From: Salvator merianae
Lineage: Eukaryota; Chordata; Lepidosauria; Squamata; Teiidae
Length of the DNA: 64,000 nt
Reading direction: 5' to 3'
NCBI GenBank assembly: GCA_003586115.2
Contig: QVOM02000025.1
Location: 51,249,479 to 51,313,478, forward strand
In this document: positions 60,659 to 64,000 of the stretch, one piece after another
Numbering within the stretch: position 1 is the stretch's first letter
How the letters are laid out: every line of letters begins with the position of its first letter
Translations under genes and position numbers: made by a program
The notes under the pieces: generated by a model
What the model was told of the DNA's origin: nothing
Databases searched by the model: none
The model's input: the letters and a program-made list of their open reading frames with translations, nothing else

Positions 60659-61772
60659 TAAGTGATTTTGTGACATGCTATTGCACATTTTGCTGCTGAA
60701 AGTCTAAGGCCAGAGGTGAACTTTTGGTCCAGCAGCCATTTTCCAGTTGTCTTTATGCATGGCAGTTTTTGAAAAGAAAAGAAAACTTTTCAGAGTGCAA
60801 TTTCATGTCTTTTGATGAGATTTTCTGAATTTGAGTGTTTGTAATTACTTTTGTGTGCCTTAGAATGTTTTTGAATGTGGAGAGGGCTGTGTGGAGTTCA
60901 GTGTGTGTTATGTCAGATGATTTGGCTGTTTGGTGGATTTTGTCTGTCTCCTACTTCAGTGGTGGCAGAGACATCAGAGTTTTTCAGGAATGCAGTCTGT
61001 AGAAGGCCTGTGCCTTGATGGAAGACAGGCTGACATCTGCGTGTTCAGCAAAAACCTTGTCTGGGTGTAGGGGATGGCAACTTGTGAGACGTGTGTGTTC
61101 TTCATTGCAGTCTGTGAAAAAAATCCATTGTCTGGTGTATGGGTGAGCATGGCTGCAGGCATCTTCGTTGACATCTGTGTGGAAAAGGTATCCTTCAGCT
61201 ATGCCTCATTCAATGCAGATTTCTTTCCTCCAGCGATTTTCATTGAGAAGCCTTCCCCAAGTCAAGATAATTTTGAACAAACCCATGCTACCACAATGTA
61301 AACTGATTCAGTTCTCACTCACAGTTCCCCTAACCCACAGATTTATATTGAAGTCTATTGAATTCATAAAGTAGATTCTCATTAAGTGACATTTTCTTTT
61401 TTTTTCTTTGAAATGTTTTATTGTTGATACATTTCAGATATATAAAATTACATTATACATTACATTCTTATATCAATATTATAATATTGATAATAATATT
61501 AAATGACATATACCAGGAACCAAATTCTAGTGTTGCAGGAAGATCTACTGTACTATGCAAACCAAAATTCAAGTATCCTTAAAAATCCAATTTTCTCACA
61601 AAAACATATATAATGCAAGACATGTTTTAGATAAAGGTGTGCACTAAAATGTGCTTATTAATCAATAATCATTTAAAAATCAATTGTATTATAGGAAATT
61701 AGGGGGGGAATGTAAGAGTAGAATCAAATTTTAAACTGTTAATACAGTATAAGAAAACAGTAAGAAATAAAA
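60659..61772. other. Anonymous DNA
   Basis: No gene recognised. A loosely repeated GCAGTCTGT...GACATCTG pattern occurs at 60993-61040 and 61109-61180, suggesting an old local duplication. Confidence 0.35.
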
Positions 61773-62220
61773 GGCCTTCTCACATTTGAAACTAGGAAGC
61801 ATCAGGGATGTTCACTAGTCAAGTGCCTTCACACTCTGTGGAGGCCCTAGGAATCAGGAGCAGACTACAGCTACTCCTGAACACTACCTTCTGTGGACCA
61901 CAAAATCGTGCTCCACAGCTCTAACGAGAGCAGCTAGACTGCTCCCAGTACAGTGCATTTGCACACACTTCCAGGTGCGAGCACACAGCTGGGCGAATTG
62001 TGCAGCATTGCTGGTCACCATGGCAGTGGCCAGAAGTTTCCAAGCTGCTGTCATGGTACAGAAGGGCAGCAGGACACCAACATTTGCACTGCAAATGCTA
62101 ATGTCCTGTTGGCGTTCTGTTCCAAAACCTCGTAGTGCAGATGGTCTCTGAGCTGCGAGGTCTATTCCATCATGGAATATTTGCTGGTGAACATTCCACA
62201 GTGGAAAGTGTGAAAAGGCC
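61773..62220. mobile_element. Short DNA transposon, GGCCTTYTCACA ends
   Basis: The left end GGCCTTCTCACATTTGAA and the right end the complement of GGCCTTTTCACACTTTCC. Flanking triplets do not match. The internal AGGAGCAGACTACAGCTACT block resembles the inner part of 46895-47235. Confidence 0.6.
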
Positions 62221-62391
62221 CCAAAACTGATATTTGTCTATCTTTATTGAAAAAAAAGAAATACTTTTTTGGATGTACCTTTCTAGAAGACATATATTGT
62301 GGATCAGATCCCTGATCAATACCACTGTTGTTGTTCTTGTTGTTGCTTGATGCTTCTTTTGATGCCTGGATGTGTGCTGTACCAGGGAGTG

Positions 62392-62429
62392 AAGGGAAGG
62401 TTTGGTGATAAAGGGAAGGTTTGGTGATA
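62392..62429. repeat. 19-bp tandem duplication
   Basis: Two perfect copies of AAGGGAAGGTTTGGTGATA starting at 62392 and 62411. Confidence 0.95.
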
Positions 62430-63040
62430 AAGGTTTGCCTTTATCACTGTCTTTCCAGCTTATCAGTTTGACCATTCACCAGGCAAACAACTGAGCCAAG
62501 GAGCCAGTAGCCTGGAGGAGAAACCTTTTGCCAACATCCCAGCATTGTTTTTGAGAGCAGAGTCTTACAGCTAGTAAGTATGCAGAAAATAACTTACTTC
62601 TACCCAAATTCTTGAAAGTTATTTTGTCGTGGCAGGCTGAAGCTCATACTATACAATGAAAGTATATGGAAGTATTCAATTGAACCCATGAAAAAGGCTT
62701 ATATACATAATCTTCATAGTTAGACATAACTTTTTCTATCACAAAAATGGAGGCTTCAATGAACTGTTAAGAATCTGCATCTATAATACAGATTTGTGTG
62801 TGTGTTTTAGTTTGTATGTCTGTTTTAACTATTTTTACTGTTAATTGTTTGTTTAAAATTAATTTTTAAAAAACAATTGGATGAATTAGTAGAACTCTCT
62901 GAGTTAAGCATCTGGGCAGAACTGATTACTCTTCATATCAGTTTGCTTCTTGAAGATCACACCTTGATTTGTCCCAAAATGCTGCTGACCGATGTGCAAA
63001 ATTCGTAGATATTACATCAATAAATACTTATCTGTAAAAA

Positions 63041-63047
63041 GAAAGAG

Positions 63048-63102
<55 letters not shown>

Positions 63103-63104
63103 AA

Positions 63105-63168
<64 letters not shown>

Positions 63169-63170
63169 AA
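63041..63170. repeat. (GAAA)n microsatellite
   Basis: About 130 bp of near-perfect GAAA units with one interruption near 63101. The Lys/Arg/Glu frames it creates are artefacts. Confidence 0.98.
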
Positions 63171-64000
63171 CTGCATCTATAGGAATATTATTTAGAGAAG
63201 AGTAGTGTATTGTGGACAATGGTTCAACTGTATGGAAGGACAGCATCCATGACTTTTGAGAGGTCTGGAAGTTAACTGATTATATGTTCTGAAAGATCAC
63301 CAGGATTATTTTTCTGGATAGCATCTATATGGTGATATAAAAGACCAAAAAGTATTCTTTTAGAGAATAGATCATTGTGTTCTCTATAGGGGTCCAGAAT
63401 GCTTTGTTTTGTCTCAGACCCACAACGGAAAATAAAGTTAAAAGACAGCTTAAAAAAAAAAAAAAGTGATGAGATATCTGTTGTCACTTACAGGAGATGA
63501 AAAGCCTTGGTACATGTACTTGTCATTTTGACAATAAAAAACTTCAAGCTGAAGGTGAAATGCAAAGTCATATATTGACAAAAGAACCTGCCCTTCAACC
63601 TTGGAAGTAAAATGTGTGCAATGCTTTCTGAGATAAGGCCATACAAGAAAAATATGTTATATCACAACACAGAAGACATTTCTAAAGTCTAGTATGGGTG
63701 AAACTGTAAAACTTTTTTTCCTAAAAAAAATAGAAAGAAAAATGCTGTTACCTTTTTTTTCAAAAAAGAGAAAGGAAAGGAAAAGAGAAACATCTGGGAT
63801 TGTGCATGTGAGTCTAAATAAATCTAAAGTTCATGTACACATTCCTCAGTATTTGTGCTTATCAGGCTAATAATTTTTAGAAAAAGTCATTAAAATATGA
63901 TTGTACAAGTAACAATCCTGGCTTATTAACAGTCAACAGTGACTTAAACAGAACTTGCAAGGCAGAAAACAGGAGGCTACAGTAGAAGCACCACTTTTGA
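63171..64000. other. Anonymous DNA to window end
   Basis: No gene recognised. A14 run at 63452-63465. Confidence 0.4.

Noticed and set aside
62992..63195. Lys/Arg/Glu-rich protein
   Set aside because: It is a translation of the (GAAA)n microsatellite.
1..64000. CRISPR arrays, operons, prophage or endogenous retroviral genes
   Set aside because: Composition and LINE content are vertebrate. I saw no regularly spaced direct repeats with unique spacers, no LTR pairs and no gag, pol or env motifs.

Overview
The window looks like intergenic or intronic DNA from a squamate reptile (lizard or snake). I could not recognise any host protein-coding exon, tRNA, rRNA or other structured RNA gene. Base composition is mostly AT-rich, with sharp CpG-rich islands at 37.8-39.6 kb and 54.4-55.8 kb that are transposons rather than host promoters. 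The squamate assignment rests on the mix of decayed transposons. BovB/RTE, R4/Dong, L1 and CR1/L2-type LINEs occur together with hAT, Tc1/mariner and short DNA transposons whose flanking duplications resemble PIF/Harbinger. No species is claimed.

Layout. 0-5 kb: a 180-bp foldback element, a 1.2-kb Harbinger-like non-autonomous element, and an 0.8-kb hAT-like element built from alternating inverted repeats. 5-13 kb: a BovB reverse-transcriptase relic on the minus strand, a 0.5-kb short transposon, an inverted repeat at 8.5 kb, microsatellites and a well-preserved CR1/L2 3' end. 14-16 kb: a second, inverted copy of the Harbinger-like element, split by an L1 3' end with a 14-bp target duplication. 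16-26 kb: mostly anonymous DNA plus an R4/Dong LINE relic at 21.8-23.0 kb. 26-37 kb: two more 180-bp foldback elements, a CR1/L2 reverse-transcriptase relic at 30-31 kb, and short SINE or LINE tails.

37.7-40.8 kb is a transposon cluster: a 990-bp hAT element carrying five apparently identical 88-bp repeats, a GC-rich hAT element containing an assembly gap, a Tc1-like transposase relic and a truncated short transposon. 43-53 kb holds microsatellites, three short DNA transposons and a minus-strand L1 ORF2 relic. 53.9-58.7 kb is the most informative stretch. A hAT transposase pseudogene is interrupted by a different, GC-rich hAT element flanked by a perfect 8-bp duplication, and removing the insert plus one duplication restores the transposase reading frame. 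60-64 kb holds two further short transposons and a 130-bp GAAA microsatellite.

Nothing here works as an operon or pathway. The biological content is a layered record of insertions, several of which can be ordered in time. The two GC-rich hAT copies and the 88-bp array may also act as portable CpG islands or binding-site clusters, which is inference.
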